Numbered from the stretch's first letter, positions 23,995 to 35,344 are shown. The stretch: DNA of 64,000 nt from Cornus controversa (GCA_026545225.1 CM048852.1:8976501-9040500), one strand, 5' to 3'. Translations and numbers: made by a program. The notes: generated by a model not told the origin, from the letters alone.

Positions 23995-25180
23995 ATGGCA
24001 CCAAAGAGAGCAAGTCACCAAGGTGCTTCAAGTTCACGTAATCCTCGCCGAGCAAGGCATGATCCGACCACAGGTTCTTCACGATCTCGCCGAGAAGGTA
24101 TTCAAGAGAGATGGCATCCAAGGGCATTGAATTTTGAAACAACGTTTGACATAGCCGAACTTTATGGTATGTTTCCCGAGACACGATGGGGGATTTCCGA
24201 CATCCGTCATCGTCGATCGGCATCCATTTTTGTTCCACTCTCATCTACTATTTACCCGAGGCTTGTCAAGGTATTTTATCAGAATTTAATGCCGACACCT
24301 GATGAGCGGGATGTGCTTACTTCTTCCGTAGATGGAACAATAGTTCGAGTGGACATGTCATCCATTGCCATTGCCATGGGTTGTCCTCATGAGTGACGAG
24401 TTGTCAGTGGGTAATGTGGTTGCACGATTGTGTGCCAACCAAATTTCTGGGCCGAAAAGGAATGCAACTTCAAAGTCCTCAATGCCAAATCATTTATGGT
24501 TCCTTGACGCTGTTCTACTCAAGAATGTATGTCCAATTGGACATAAAACCGAAAGACGTCAGGAGTTCCTCAGAGCCTTATATGCCATACATTTTGGGCA
24601 TTGGCTGTCATTCCCACAGATTGTCTGGGGCCAGATGGAGAAATTCTATTCCAAAGTTGTGGCTAAGGCACCAGACAGTGCAAGTGACTGGGAGTTTCCA
24701 TTCCCAACTATTATTCACCAGTTGCTTGTGTCACAGGGGTATGCAGTCCATGAGGACGAGCTTGCCTTTCCACGTGATCTTCATTATGGCACGCATGACT
24801 GGAACCTGAGTCGATCTCATATGCACCAGAGAGTCATAGCGGCGCCTGGTGAGGTATCTCGGTTGGCCCAGGGAGGAGAGCATGTAGATATACCACCACC
24901 GGTGGAAGATCCAGAGGAGATGGAGGCAGAGGAAGAGGAAGTCCATGCACAGGCTGGTGGCCATGATTATCAATATTTAGAAGGGCAGATTGCTGGGTTG
25001 ACAGCCCAGTTTGGCACCCTACAGACAGAGGTCTCCACACAGTTTGGTGCAATAAGAACAGAGATGGCGGATCACTTTCGTGACACTCGCCAAGAGCAAC
25101 TAGAGATGAGGAGGATGATGCGTGCACTGATGCGCCAAGCAAACTTGGATCCGGATGCTCAGTCACCACCACATCCTTGA
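23995..25180 (+). pseudogene. Athila-type downstream ORF (ORF3 / env-position ORF)
   Basis: This lies after the integrase and before the long 3' untranslated region, the position of the extra ORF of Athila elements. The first part has a basic Ser/Arg-rich N terminus. Next comes a segment with the LWFLDAVLL and RRQEFLRALYAIHFGHWLSF-type wording of the 'putative plant transposon protein' family found in Athila. The C-terminal third has an acidic Glu-rich stretch and a heptad-like region (QIAGLTAQFGTLQTEVSTQF) likely to form a coiled coil. No signal peptide or clear membrane segment is visible. It is broken. Confidence 0.75.
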
Positions 25181-26600
25181 CAGGAAGGTAATCATCTTTT
25201 GTATTTTAATTTATTTTTAGCTTTTATTCTTCTATTTATTTTTCTTTTTTTTAGTTAGATTTTTATTATAAAAAAAAATGAAAAATGAAAAAAATATTTT
25301 ATTTTTTTTAGGATTTTTCTCTTTCATATTTATTTTCACCCATATTATTTTCCCTTGATCTTTGGGGTATAGTGGTTTGTTTTGACAGGTTGAAACATCC
25401 AAGTTTGGGGGTGTGCTTGCATTGCCTTCGTACTAGTGATGTACTCTATTTTCTTTCCACTACTCCATGATCCCGGTAACATCGTTCTTATTCTTCTCTA
25501 TGCTTTGATTGGTAGTACATTGAGGACAATGTACAGTTTAAGTTTGGGGGTGAGGCGATGCCTATTTTTGTGCTTTATTGCATATGGGGGGAAATTGGTG
25601 TGAAAATCTTTTTGTATTAGGATTTTATTTTATTTTATTTTCTTAGTTTGTTTTTTATTTTATTTTGTTTTGTTTTAGATAGAATGTTTTGACATTATTC
25701 AAAGGATTAATACCTTATGTAGGTGCATAACTTGCAATTTTTGAGTATGTTTGAAATTTTTGAAAACTATGGTTTGAATTATGTGGTTTTAATCATGGTT
25801 TGCAATAACATGTTTTGAAGTGATTAATTTTAGTTTCCTTACATGCACAAACACACTAGCATAGTCTTATGGGGTATAGACTTTGGTTTTGAGTTATTAA
25901 GTTACATATGCTTGATATTAATTAGTATCTCTTGAGAATGAGTACCGATGATGTGTTATACTTGACTTCAATGAAAGAAAAGAAAAGAGAAAAAAAGAAA
26001 AAAAGTGATGAATAAGCAAATCAATTTGATCTTTTTCATGAGTAACCGGGCCTCTATGCCTCAGGAAGCACGGAGTGTTCGCGTCAAAAGTGAAAGGGTG
26101 AGAAAAGATGAGCATTGGTTGTCTTGATTTGTAGCCTGACTGATTCGAGTAATTAGGTCTTCGGGGTATCTTAAAGCCTAGTGCCCTAAAGCCATCTGGT
26201 TTGGGAGTCACTGACTGAAAGCTTGCTACATGGGTCTGTCAGAAAGCTTAATAGATCAAGACATTGCACAACCAATAAAGCAATGAAAAAAAAAAGAAGA
26301 AAAAAAAAATGGAAAAGTCATGTATTCATGTTGGGAAGTATGATTTCAATAAGGGGAGCTAGTGAGTTGAAGGTGTATGTGCCTTAATAGATTCAGAGCT
26401 TGGTTATACTACATGAGATGACTGCTAGTTCACTTTTCACGAGGGAGCTGGAGTTGATTATTTTGAGATATGTTGATGTGAATTATGCATGGGGACCATT
26501 GATTTGAATTATAGAATTTGAAAGTTTGAATTTATTCTTGAATGCAAGTTTGTAACTATGTATTGTAATCTTCTTCTTGAATTAATATTGAAACAGAATT
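25181..26600 (+). other. 3' untranslated region of element C
   Basis: Non-coding, AT-rich, with T-rich and A-rich tracts. It contains three 'aagtttgggggtg' type phrases (about 25403, 25538 and nearby) common in Athila 3' regions, and a 'gaggacaatgtacagtttaagtttgggggt' segment. I see no gene in it. Confidence 0.65.
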
Positions 26601-26619
26601 TTGAATGTTTGTGGGTAAC

Positions 26620-27053
26620 ATTTCTGGAAACCCTCACGAGACTATACTCGTCCACTAGGGAACTTGCTCGTGAGTTTAACCCACTTTGTTGATAATTCAT
26701 GCCTCATGTAGTTTCTACCTCGAGGTTAGAGCGTGATGTTCGTAGAGTGTGACAGTCTTCTATTCCTTACCAAACTTCAATGTAGGGACTTAGATGTTTT
26801 TATAAAGTATTTACTTTTATGATTTTTGGTTAAGGTGTCCTTGAGTTATGGGACTTTCAAGTTGTATCGTTCAGACTTGTATTATATTTATTTAACATTA
26901 TTATTTATTTTAATTAGACTTTCCTTTCAATATTTATAATTCTTTTTCTTTTGTCCTTTTATTTTATACTTGTATGCTAATAATTGTAGATATTCCTTAT
27001 GTTTTATGTGTAAGACTGGCCACCTCATGCGCAACATTTTAGGGCGTATTTCA
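26620..27053 (+). repeat. Family-D LTR (copy F), right part
   Basis: It aligns with 54380-54832 and 60300-60728: 'gagtttaacccactttgttgat', 'ggttaaggtgtccttgagttatgggactttcaa', and the end 'ccacctcatgcgcaacattttagggcgtatttca'. It ends with CA at 27053, followed by AATAA, the partner of AACAA at 6695. The left border is uncertain by about 100 bp. Confidence 0.7.
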
Positions 27054-27147
27054 AATAATGAGAAGATTAAGGAGAGCATGGGACACCTGGCGAAAGATCA
27101 TCACTTCCACGTGGAAGGTCACAACCGCCACTGGAAACTGTCGCCAT
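27054..27147. other. Short strip between the F solo LTR and element D
   Basis: 94 bp containing 'catgggacacctggcgaaa' and 'cgccactggaaactgtcgccat', wording shared with the linker block at 5961-6699 and 61668-62392. It continues on the far side of element D at 60729. Confidence 0.6.
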
Positions 27148-27712
27148 TGTAATACCCCGTAATTTTGAGGTCATTGAATTTTTGATCTAAATGCTTTATA
27201 TTTATTTATTTATTTTATTATTTGCTTTATTGGTTGAATTAAATTTCTGTGAGTTATTTGAATTGCTTTATTGGTTGGATTAAATTTCTTGGAGTGCTTT
27301 AAATATTTTGGTATAGTTTACTTTATTTTATTTTATTTTATTTGGATTGAGTCTTTGTATTTTTTTCTTTTATTTTAATTTTGGATTGGGCTAGGGAGGA
27401 ATCTGGGTTGAGTTGGGTTGGAATGGTTAGGCTACGTTTATACTTATTTTTGATGGGTGAGGGTTTATTTTTTTATTATATTCTTATTTTTATTATTTTG
27501 GAGTTTATTTAGTTTTCTAAAAAGAGAAAAGAAAAGAAAAAGGAGGTTAGGGTTTCTGTTGTTCTTTTTCACGCACAGAGTCCAAAAGAGTGTAGACGTA
27601 AGAGAGAAGGGAGAGAATGAGCGATTCGTAGGGACAAGTTTTGGTCGATTCTCTGCCCCTTTGAATCTGTAGACATATATATTATCTATATATACATGTT
27701 GCTAGATTATAT

Positions 27713-27748
<36 letters not shown>

Positions 27749-27918
27749 GTATATCCATGTTGCTGAATTTTTTTATGCATTTAATTATGAAATTAAATAA
27801 GTTTTCATGGTAAGAATAATTCTATGAATTAAACATGAAGATTCTGGGATTTTGGTACTGCTTTAGGGTATTTTTGCATATGTATATACATGTATATATG
27901 ACTGTATAAGCGAGTGTG

Positions 27919-27951
<33 letters not shown>

Positions 27952-28999
27952 ATGAACATGAAATTGGGTTGACTTTATTTATCATTTTTGAGGATTTTTG
28001 TTCCAATCAATAGGTTGATCTTGCTTCTTAGAACAATCCTTGAAAATTTGGTTTCGAACCATTGGGTAGATTGACGAGAATTTGAGTTTGAAATTTTAGA
28101 TTTTTAAAACTTGAAATTGGGCGTTTTTTATTTAGGGCACGAGAGGGCATAAATTTGGTACTAATGCATAGCTTAGATCAAGATGAGTTCAATGGTATAT
28201 TCATACGCGCGATTCGGTGCCTAGAAGTGGCTGAAAATTGGTTAGAAAGTTCCGGCTCCATTGTTGACGTTTTGTTGCTTGAAAGAAAAGAAGAAGAAAA
28301 AGAAGTGAAAAAAAAGAGGAAAAAGGAGCCACGCGCCCCGCCAGCTCGTGTGGGTGCGTTCGCCCCCGGCTGGGCACCGAAAAAGGTCCGTTGGATCCCA
28401 CTCGTCGGGCCCACCTATTGGGCCCACTTTGGGCCGAGTCCGGAATATTTTAATATATATATTTTTTGTTTTTCAAATTAATACACTTGGGTTTTAAATT
28501 TCAAGTCTAGATTTTTATTTTATTAAATTTTGGAAAATCTGTAAAATTTCTGAAAAATTCTAGAATAATTAAATAGGGTTCTTAGGAACAGAATAGGCCC
28601 AGAAACCTATATTCGAGCTAGGTTTAGACTCGCTCGAATATTTAAGTATATTGGAGGTTTGGTTGTGTGCTTGCTCATATAATTGGTGGTTGCATTATTT
28701 TACTCCTTAACTGTATTTGTTTTTTCAAATTATAACTGTCCATGCCATACTTGATTTTAGGTTAATTGTGAATGAGTTATTTTATTGTGATGATTGAATT
28801 TCTATTAAATCAAATTCGTATGCTTGTGTAGCTTAAATATTTACATATTTTTTTGTGTAGTAGGTTAGTTTGGGAGGCATGTAAGGATTGCCAAGGGGTA
28901 TGTTAGGATTCCCAATACCTACTAAGGTATCTAAAGTTAAAGGAGGCATGTAAGGATTGTCAGGAGGCATGTTAGGATTGCCAATACATATTAAGGCAT
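27148..28999 (+). repeat. 5' LTR of element D, left part
   Basis: It starts TGTAATACCCCG and runs parallel to 57779-60000. It contains TA microsatellites (27708-27745) and a TA/TG microsatellite (27915-27952). It ends inside the 69-bp minisatellite of this family at GGCAT (28995-28999), the left copy of E's target site. Confidence 0.85.
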
Positions 29000-29472
29000 T
29001 GTACACACAAATTTCGTGTCCGAAAATCTAGGAACGAAAATTGGTAATAAATAAAATTTTTTATTAATTTCAGAAAAATGGGTACTATTCTATGTGAATC
29101 TTTACAAAAGAAAGATAAATTATTCTGATTCGATCTCCTTGGTGATCCGACTACAAGGGCTGCAAGAGGTTGATCTTGAATTGGATTGAAACTTTGGTGA
29201 AGAACGACACGTGGATGATGTGCTTGTTGTTCTTCTCCTTCAGGGTTTCGATGTTTTGGAGCTTTGGATTTTGAGTGAAGCTACTGCAGAGTTTCAGCTT
29301 TTTCTGAGAGTCTTCTGGTTCCTTTTCCCTCACCCCTAGACCTTTATTTATAGGCTCACCGGAGGGGTAGATTTGTAACTTTTTTTATTTTTGATAATTA
29401 TCCTATAATTATCTTTTATGATGAGTTTGATAATTATCCAATATATACATAATAATTATCTTTATTGATAAT

Positions 29473-29525
<53 letters not shown>

Positions 29526-29711
29526 ATTAGACCCATTTTTAAGTGGGCTTGGACTTCTCAGATAATTTATATGAGCCTATAACTCATTTATTTATTGTGG
29601 GTCTGGTCTTTAAACTATCTGACTTATCGGGCCATATTTCAAAGTGGGCTAAACTAAAGATAAGCCCAAATTATAATTTGGGTCCATTAAGATTTTTTTT
29701 TAATATCTACA
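29000..29711 (-). repeat. 3' LTR of element E
   Basis: In plus-strand reading it runs from TGTACACACAAATTTCG to AATATCTACA. It contains a (TA)n tract at about 29465-29522 and a minus-strand TATA box at 29345-29352. It pairs with 53433-54122. Confidence 0.85.
29345..29352 (-). promoter_or_regulatory. TATA box in 3' LTR of element E
   Basis: TATAAATA on the minus strand. The same box is present in the partner LTR at 53780-53787, about 335 bp from the LTR start, consistent with a retrotransposon promoter. Confidence 0.65.
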
Positions 29712-29721
29712 AATTGCCCCC

Positions 29722-30274
29722 ACATGGTATGATATTCTCCGCTTTGGGCCTAAGCCCGCACAATTTTGCTCTTGGGTTTTACCCCAAAAGGCCTCATACC
29801 TTTTGAAAAGTACATACTACATATAAGCACATCCCCTTTTCCACACCCAGGCGATGTGGGATTGAGCACCTTGTACCCTGTCAGTGTGGTAGTTCAGCCC
29901 AGTGTCTGTCTTTGCACCCGCCCACTCCCACCCGTCCACAAGGGTTACTACAATCCACCCCCCTACGAGGCCCGACGTCCTCGTCGGCACACTTTTGGCT
30001 GGGTTCAGGCTCTGATACCAACTGTAATACCCCGTTCCAACGCATGGTATGATATTGTCCGCTTTGGGCCTAAGCCCGCACGATTTTTGCTTTTAGGTTT
30101 TTATCCCAAAATGCCTCATACCATTTGAAGAGTACATACTACATATAAGCACATCTCCTTTTCCACATCCAGGCAATGTGGGATTGAGCACCCTATACCT
30201 TGTCAGTGTGGTAGCTCAGCCCAATGTCTGTCTTCACACCCGCCCACTCACACCCATCTGCAAGGGTTACTACA
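29722..30274 (-). mobile_element. TRIM element: two about 250-bp LTRs around a 70-bp interior
   Basis: The left LTR is about 29722-29952 and the right LTR is 30023-30274. On the minus strand each would run from TGTAGTAACCC to GGGGTATTACA, though the first few bases of the left copy are not clear. The interior is only about 70 bp (29953-30022). It holds an initiator-Met type primer site (TTGGTATCAGAGCC, minus strand) next to one LTR and a polypurine tract (GTAGGGGGGTGGAT) next to the other. That is the complete design of a terminal-repeat retrotransposon in miniature with no coding capacity. It abuts the polypurine tract of element E. Confidence 0.88.
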
Positions 30275-30339
30275 TAAAGCGGGACTTGAAGTATTTAAAT
30301 TTTGCAAAGTTTTTTTTTGCGAAAATCCAATTTCAAAGA

Positions 30340-30570
30340 GGATGTCCTCTTCGTCAAGTTGAATTGAAGATTTGAATATCTTTTTACAAATAGGATTTTT
30401 TTTTTTTTGTCCAAATAGAATTGAAGACTTGAGGATCCTATTGCAAATAGGATTTTTTTTCCTTGTGCAAGTGGAATTGAAGACTTGAGGATTCTATTGT
30501 AAATATGATTTTTTTTTCTTGTCCAAGTGCAATTAAAGTCTTGAAAATCCAATGGCAAATAGGATATATG
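30340..30570. repeat. Diverged tandem repeat, about 60-bp unit
   Basis: About four copies of a unit resembling 'cttgtccaagtggaattgaagacttgaggatcctattgcaaataggatttttttt'. Copies start near 30345, 30410, 30465 and 30520. Confidence 0.75.
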
Positions 30571-30654
30571 TAATATACGATTCAGACCATTCAAATCAGA
30601 AATAATTGAGAGAAATCCCCCAAACTCTAGCAATGGTAAGCTCTTCTTCATTTT

Positions 30655-31345
30655 TTGCTCTTTTTCTTTCTTCTTCTTCCTTTTTTTTTTCTCTCTTTCC
30701 TTCTCTTCACGAACAGTAGGTATATTTTTTTTCTTCTTCCCTTACTTGCTTTACAATCATATTGTATACTTGTAACATAGACCCATGACCCTTGTTCCCA
30801 TAATATTGTAACCTGTTGCATTATCCACCTGCCACTTGACATTGAATTTTATTATTATTTTTTTCTATATTTCCTTCTCTTCCCTTTTTCCTTTTTCTTT
30901 TCTCCAAGCTGCATGCGGACTTCTTTTTTTTTTCTTCTTCTCTCTCTTTTCACACTGTTGTCTTTTTTTTTCTTCTTCTTTCTCTCTTTCCATGTTGCTA
31001 ACTTATTTTTTTTCTTTTTTCTTTCTTCTTCTTTCTCTCTCTCCATGCTGCCTACTGACTTCTTCTTTTTTTCTTTTTCTTTTTTTTTCCTTCTTCTTTC
31101 TCTCTCTCCGCGTTGCGTGCTGACTTCTTTTTTTTTCTTTTTCTTTTTTCTTTCTTCTTTCTCTCTCTCCACGCTGCTGACTTCTTTTGTTTTTCCTTTT
31201 TTTATTTTGTTTTTTCTTCTTCTTTCTCTCTTTCCACAATGCTGAATTCTTTTTTTTTTCTTCTTTTCTTTCTTTCTACTGCCGCCACTTTTTTTTTCCT
31301 TTTTTTTTCTCTCTTTGTGATGTACTGCTCCTTTCTCTTTGTCTT
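30655..31345. repeat. Polypyrimidine block with embedded about 60-70-bp repeats
   Basis: Nearly 700 bp in which the plus strand is almost only T and C. Within it a unit like 'ttcttctttctctctctccacgctgctgacttctttttt' recurs about eight times. The purine-only complement could form triplex or other non-B structure. It lies upstream of the PMD block. Confidence 0.88.
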
Positions 31346-31699
31346 CACATGAAGTTGTGGTTGCGTAAAAAAAAAAAAGAAATTCCACGCAACTGACTTC
31401 TTTTTTATTATAACACCAAACCATTTCTTTTAAACCATTTTATGTATTGTAAACTCTTGAAACAAAGTATACATATGGCTGAACTTTGAAAACAACATTC
31501 TTTTTAGTAGCAGTAGTAACCTTGTCCTCCGAGACCACTATTAACCAAATCTGTTTTTCTTTTTTCAGATCAGTTTCCACTTGTGGGCTCCACTCGGATT
31601 TTGTGTTGCTTCTGGAACAACGTACAGATCTATCGAACTCATCGAGGAAGACAACTTTTTGTGAGTCACTCAACTCTTAGAATATGGAGTCCAGACTGC

Positions 31700-31915
31700 C
31701 ATTCATTAGTCCCTTTGGGGCCCCTTAGTGCTCTTCGAGGTCACTTTATCGTACCTTCGGGGTCCCTTAATGCCCTTCAGGGTCACTTTTATTGTCCTTT
31801 TGGGGTCCCTTAGTGCCCTTTGAGGTCACTTTATCATCCCTTCGGGGTCCCGTAGTGCCCTTCGGGGTCATTTTTATTATCCCTTCGGGTCTCTTAGTGC
31901 CCTCCGTTAGAATAC
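31700..31915. repeat. Five-copy 42-43-bp minisatellite
   Basis: The unit is close to 'ggggtcccttagtgcccttcgaggtcactttatcatcccttc', with alternating 'ctttatc' and 'tttttatt' versions. It is more GC-rich than its surroundings and lies a few hundred bases upstream of the PMD block on the same strand. Confidence 0.9.
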
Positions 31916-32089
31916 TTTCGTTAGTCCTTTCGGACATTTTTTTTTCAATTTCTCTCACACTTTTTTTTTCTTGTCAAGTAAACAAACTTCGATTTTGCCA
32001 ATCATGGTTTTCTTCAAAAGTTTTAAGACAAACACCGTAACCATTTTAGAATGAGAGAACGATGTCATAGAGAAAGGAACTACACTTGA

Positions 32090-35000
32090 TGTAGGGACCC
32101 CACTAGTTGATCGTTTTATCCCACGAGTGTCTCCGCCTAATGCTTCATATCACTTGTCACAATGGTCCAAAGAATTTTCCTACGTGCTTGTCTTGGTTAT
32201 AACCAGAATAAGGTACGGGTATCAATTTCAGTGGCTTTAGCGTTGAAATCTGCACTTCATGAAATAAAAGAAGAAGAACCAGAGTAATTTTCACTCCATG
32301 GGTCATAAAATATGCACCAAAGAGATAGAATGGGGTGTTTCCTTTAAAGCTTTTATTGACTTGGCGTATACCCGAAGTTATTAGGAATGGTCAGAGGATG
32401 TTTTGGGTCCTCATGACAAATTCCTTAAAGAAAACAAATTATACGGCGCTATGTTTGCTTCTTTGTTCTCATATGATCGACATGTGAATATAATTAGAGC
32501 CTTGCTTGAGTCTTGGTGCCCTTCAACCAATACACTTCACTGCTTAATTGGGGAGCCATCGATTTCCCTTCACGATCTATATGTGATAGGAGGTTTCCCA
32601 TTTTGTGGATGATTTTACGAAGAAGTCGTTCCTTGTGCGAAAGAATTATATGTTATTAACAACGATGGAAATTCTCTTCTTCCTTCGAGTGTCGGTACTT
32701 ATTTTTAGCTTTCCACTAGCTTTACAAGTAATATAAACGGGATCAAACTTTGAAAATTTCTGAATAGATAAAGCTTTGGTTCAGAGGCGCCACTAAGAAT
32801 AGTAAACCACCGCCGAGAAGAGGATCGAGAAACAAGACTCAACGTCCCAAGGAGACTCACAACCCTTCTGGAATAATTAATCCCATTAAGAATTGGTCGC
32901 CACAAGAAGATGAGATGTTTACTAGTCTTGGAATAGAACCAAAGATGAGGAACAAAACTTATTTAGCAGCATTCATAGCGTATTGGTTATGCAAATTTGT
33001 GTTGCCTACCAGTCCTGGAAATATAATTCGTCCTGAGGTGTTCAAGATTGCTAGTATGATGGCACACGGTAATAAATTTTGTCATTCTGTTCCTGTTCTA
33101 GCCAGCATTTACAGAGGTTTAAACGATATTGTTTCTTCCCCTGATCTTGGAAACTCTAATGTGTCATTCCCGATACACTATGTATATGACTGGTTAGTTG
33201 AATACTTCAAAACGGAACTTTTTGTCCCAAATCGTAATCACCTACCCCGAATGACTCGGTACGCGAGGGAAGGGTCTGCAAAGCATTTTGATAAGACAGA
33301 GGCCCAAGAGTTGTTCCGGTTATGTAAAGGTGCTGACTTATCTTGCTTATCCAAAACATCACCGACAAAGAGACTATTAACGGATGATGAACAACTACCT
33401 CTTTATGACTTCGAGTATTTGGCTAGCATACGGTCCAACTACCTAACATTGTGCCAAGGTGACCAACGAATTATTGAGCCTTACAGTCCACACAGATTCG
33501 GTAGACAGTTTTGTTATCACCAGGATATTTTGGGCTGACTAAAAGAGGATATTTGCACTGGTGCTGTAGTAACCCTTGTGGACGGGTGTGAGTGGGTGGG
33601 TGCAAAGACAGACACTGGGCTGAGCTACCACACTGATAGAGTACAGAGTGCTCAATCCCACATTGCCTGGGTGTGGAAAAGGGGATGTGCTTATATGTAG
33701 TATGTTCTCTTCAAATGGTATGAGGCCTTTTGGGGTAAATCCCAAGAGCAAAACCGTGCGGGCTCAGGCCCAAAGCGGACAATATCATACCATGTGTTGG
33801 AGCGGGGTATTACAGGTGCTTTGGAAGAGATTTTGACACTATGGAGATCGACCACTCGTTATCATACTTAATGTGAAGTACAAATTCATTCAAACTCTAA
33901 TTTCCAAATATTCTCTATCACCAAAACTTATGATAAATGGTGGTCAAAATTTTATGTTGATCCATTCATGGTGAAAGGAGTTACTTTGGGGCATATTAAG
34001 CGTGAAATTTCTCCAAAAGGAAAACTAGCCAAAGTTAGAAAGGTTACAAACGATGGACCTAAGTCGACCTCTTCTTCCAAGCCAACCTTAGGGGCAACCT
34101 CTAAATCTCATAGTGATCATGATGTCGACGAGAGTTCCGAAAGTTATATAGAGGTGGCCAAACATATTCCACAACAAATCAAAACCTATCCTTTTACTAA
34201 CTTAGTGAGAGATTCAAATGAAGACATAGGGGGAAATGATGAGGATCGTAACTAGAGGCATATGAGTGACAAGACAAAATGTATTTCTAAGCGGGCGGAT
34301 TTTATTACTTCTCGCGGCATGGATCGATACTTTAGAATGGCTTCCAGCAGTAACGAACCAATGCGAGTAAGGTTCCCAACCTTTATGCCAAATTTTATTT
34401 ATTTGTTTATTTATTTATTTTTATTTTTACTTTTATTTATTTATTTTTAGGTAGAAGGAAACCTTAAAGAAGATCTTATTCTCATTGATAACCCTATTGG
34501 TAGTGGAGCATCTGTTTGCGGGTCATCTTCATTTGATTTGGTACCTGAGATAAATGCATTGTCATAAGTATTATAGGTAGGAAGAGAGACTCCTCAAGGT
34601 TTGGATGTTTTAGCAGGGCATGAAATTAGTAACCAAACACCCCAGACGGTCGTGCAAGAACTTCAAAAAGTTGATTTATTCTCACATCAAATTGCCTCGT
34701 CTGAAGTGTCAGCCTTCAATGCGGAAGACATCATCGTAAACGCCTGACGCAAAAATGCTTTAGCCCTTGTCGAGAGTATAAAAAGTATCATGATCAACAC
34801 TCCCACTCACAAGGTTCCATCCTTAGGGCCCAAGCTTGAAAAAATTTACAATGAACTCTCAAAACTCCCTGCAGATTAGTCTGGTCTAAAGAAATGAATC
34901 GAGTTATATATGAAGAACATTGCTCATTATGTTGATGTAAAATTGTCTTATGCTTCTATAATATCTTCAGATCAGCAGTTAGAGAAACTCACTTACATTG

Positions 35001-35340
35001 ATACATTGCTCGTTGATGCCACTACTTTGGAGGATACTGATTCCAAGCATGTGCAATCACTTCAAGATGCTTTGAGTGACGCTAAGGAGAAGGAGGCCAT
35101 GTTGTTGAAAGAGTTGCAACAAGTAAGGGAGGAAGCTAAACAACTTAAAGCCTTCATAGAAGAGAGCAATGAACAATTATCTCATAGGATGGAGGCCATC
35201 GCCAAGCTGAGAAAAGAATGAGCCTCGGTTGAAGAAGCTAACGTTCTTGCAGCTCAGGATCTTGAAGTAATAAGGACTATAGAAGAATTATTACAAATAG
35301 AACGTGAAGAGATTCTAGCTTTGCAGCTTTAAAGCAATAT
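32090..35340 (+). pseudogene. PMD (plant mobile domain) gene-like block carried antisense in element E
   Basis: This is on the plus strand, opposite to E's own genes, between its integrase and its 3' LTR. Early segments have the PMD wording IRALLESWCPSTNTLH..GEPSISLHDLYVIGGFPF. A 207-residue stretch (32915-33538) continues with AYWLCKFVLPTSP and VPVLASIYRGLNDI, typical of the aminotransferase-like/PMD family. Later segments are Ser/Lys-rich, and 34910-35221 encodes a probable coiled coil (QSLQDALSDAKEKEAMLLKE). PMD proteins occur as host MAIN/MAIL-type genes and as cargo in plant transposons. Extra, sometimes antisense, ORFs are known from Tat elements. A TRIM solo LTR (33565-33814) sits in the block. 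It is broken; any function is unknown. Confidence 0.75.
33565..33814 (+). mobile_element. TRIM solo LTR with perfect target duplication
   Basis: 250 bp from TGTAGTAACCC to GGGGTATTACA, same family as the TRIM at 29722-30274. Flanking pentamers are both GGTGC (33560-33564 and 33815-33819). There is no interior or second LTR, so it is a solo LTR from recombination. It inserted within the PMD block. Confidence 0.92.
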
Positions 35341-35344
35341 ATTT

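Larger units (their letters stand above)
17644..26600 (+). mobile_element. Element C: Athila-type Ty3-gypsy retrotransposon, broken
   Basis: The parts are: 5' LTR (17644-19156), Asp-tRNA primer site (19162-19180), gag, protease, integrase, an Athila-type downstream ORF, and a long 3' untranslated region. I do not recognise a full set of pol domains or a 3' LTR, so the element is clearly broken (about four or more interruptions). It lies in the 5' LTR of element B and is therefore younger than B. The right border is approximate; near 26.6 kb the sequence changes to the remainder of a family-D LTR. With only one LTR no divergence age can be given. Confidence 0.85.
30275..32090. other. Repeat-rich part of the 3' region of element E
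   Basis: Non-coding sequence made mostly of three tandem-repeat blocks listed separately, with short unremarkable stretches between. Lys/Arg/Glu-rich or Phe/Ser-rich frames here are translations of the polypyrimidine block. Confidence 0.7.

Noticed and set aside
29722-30274. Cassandra-type TRIM carrying 5S rRNA
   Set aside because: The LTR lacks the 5S internal promoter wording; only the size class is similar.
30855-31424. Long Lys/Arg/Glu-rich open frame on the minus strand (and Phe/Ser-rich frames on the plus strand)
   Set aside because: Direct translation of the polypyrimidine repeat block; no domain and no codon signature.
32090-35340. An intact host MAIN/MAIL-like gene
   Set aside because: The block lies wholly inside a Tat element, opposite to its genes, and is broken; cargo is the simpler reading.
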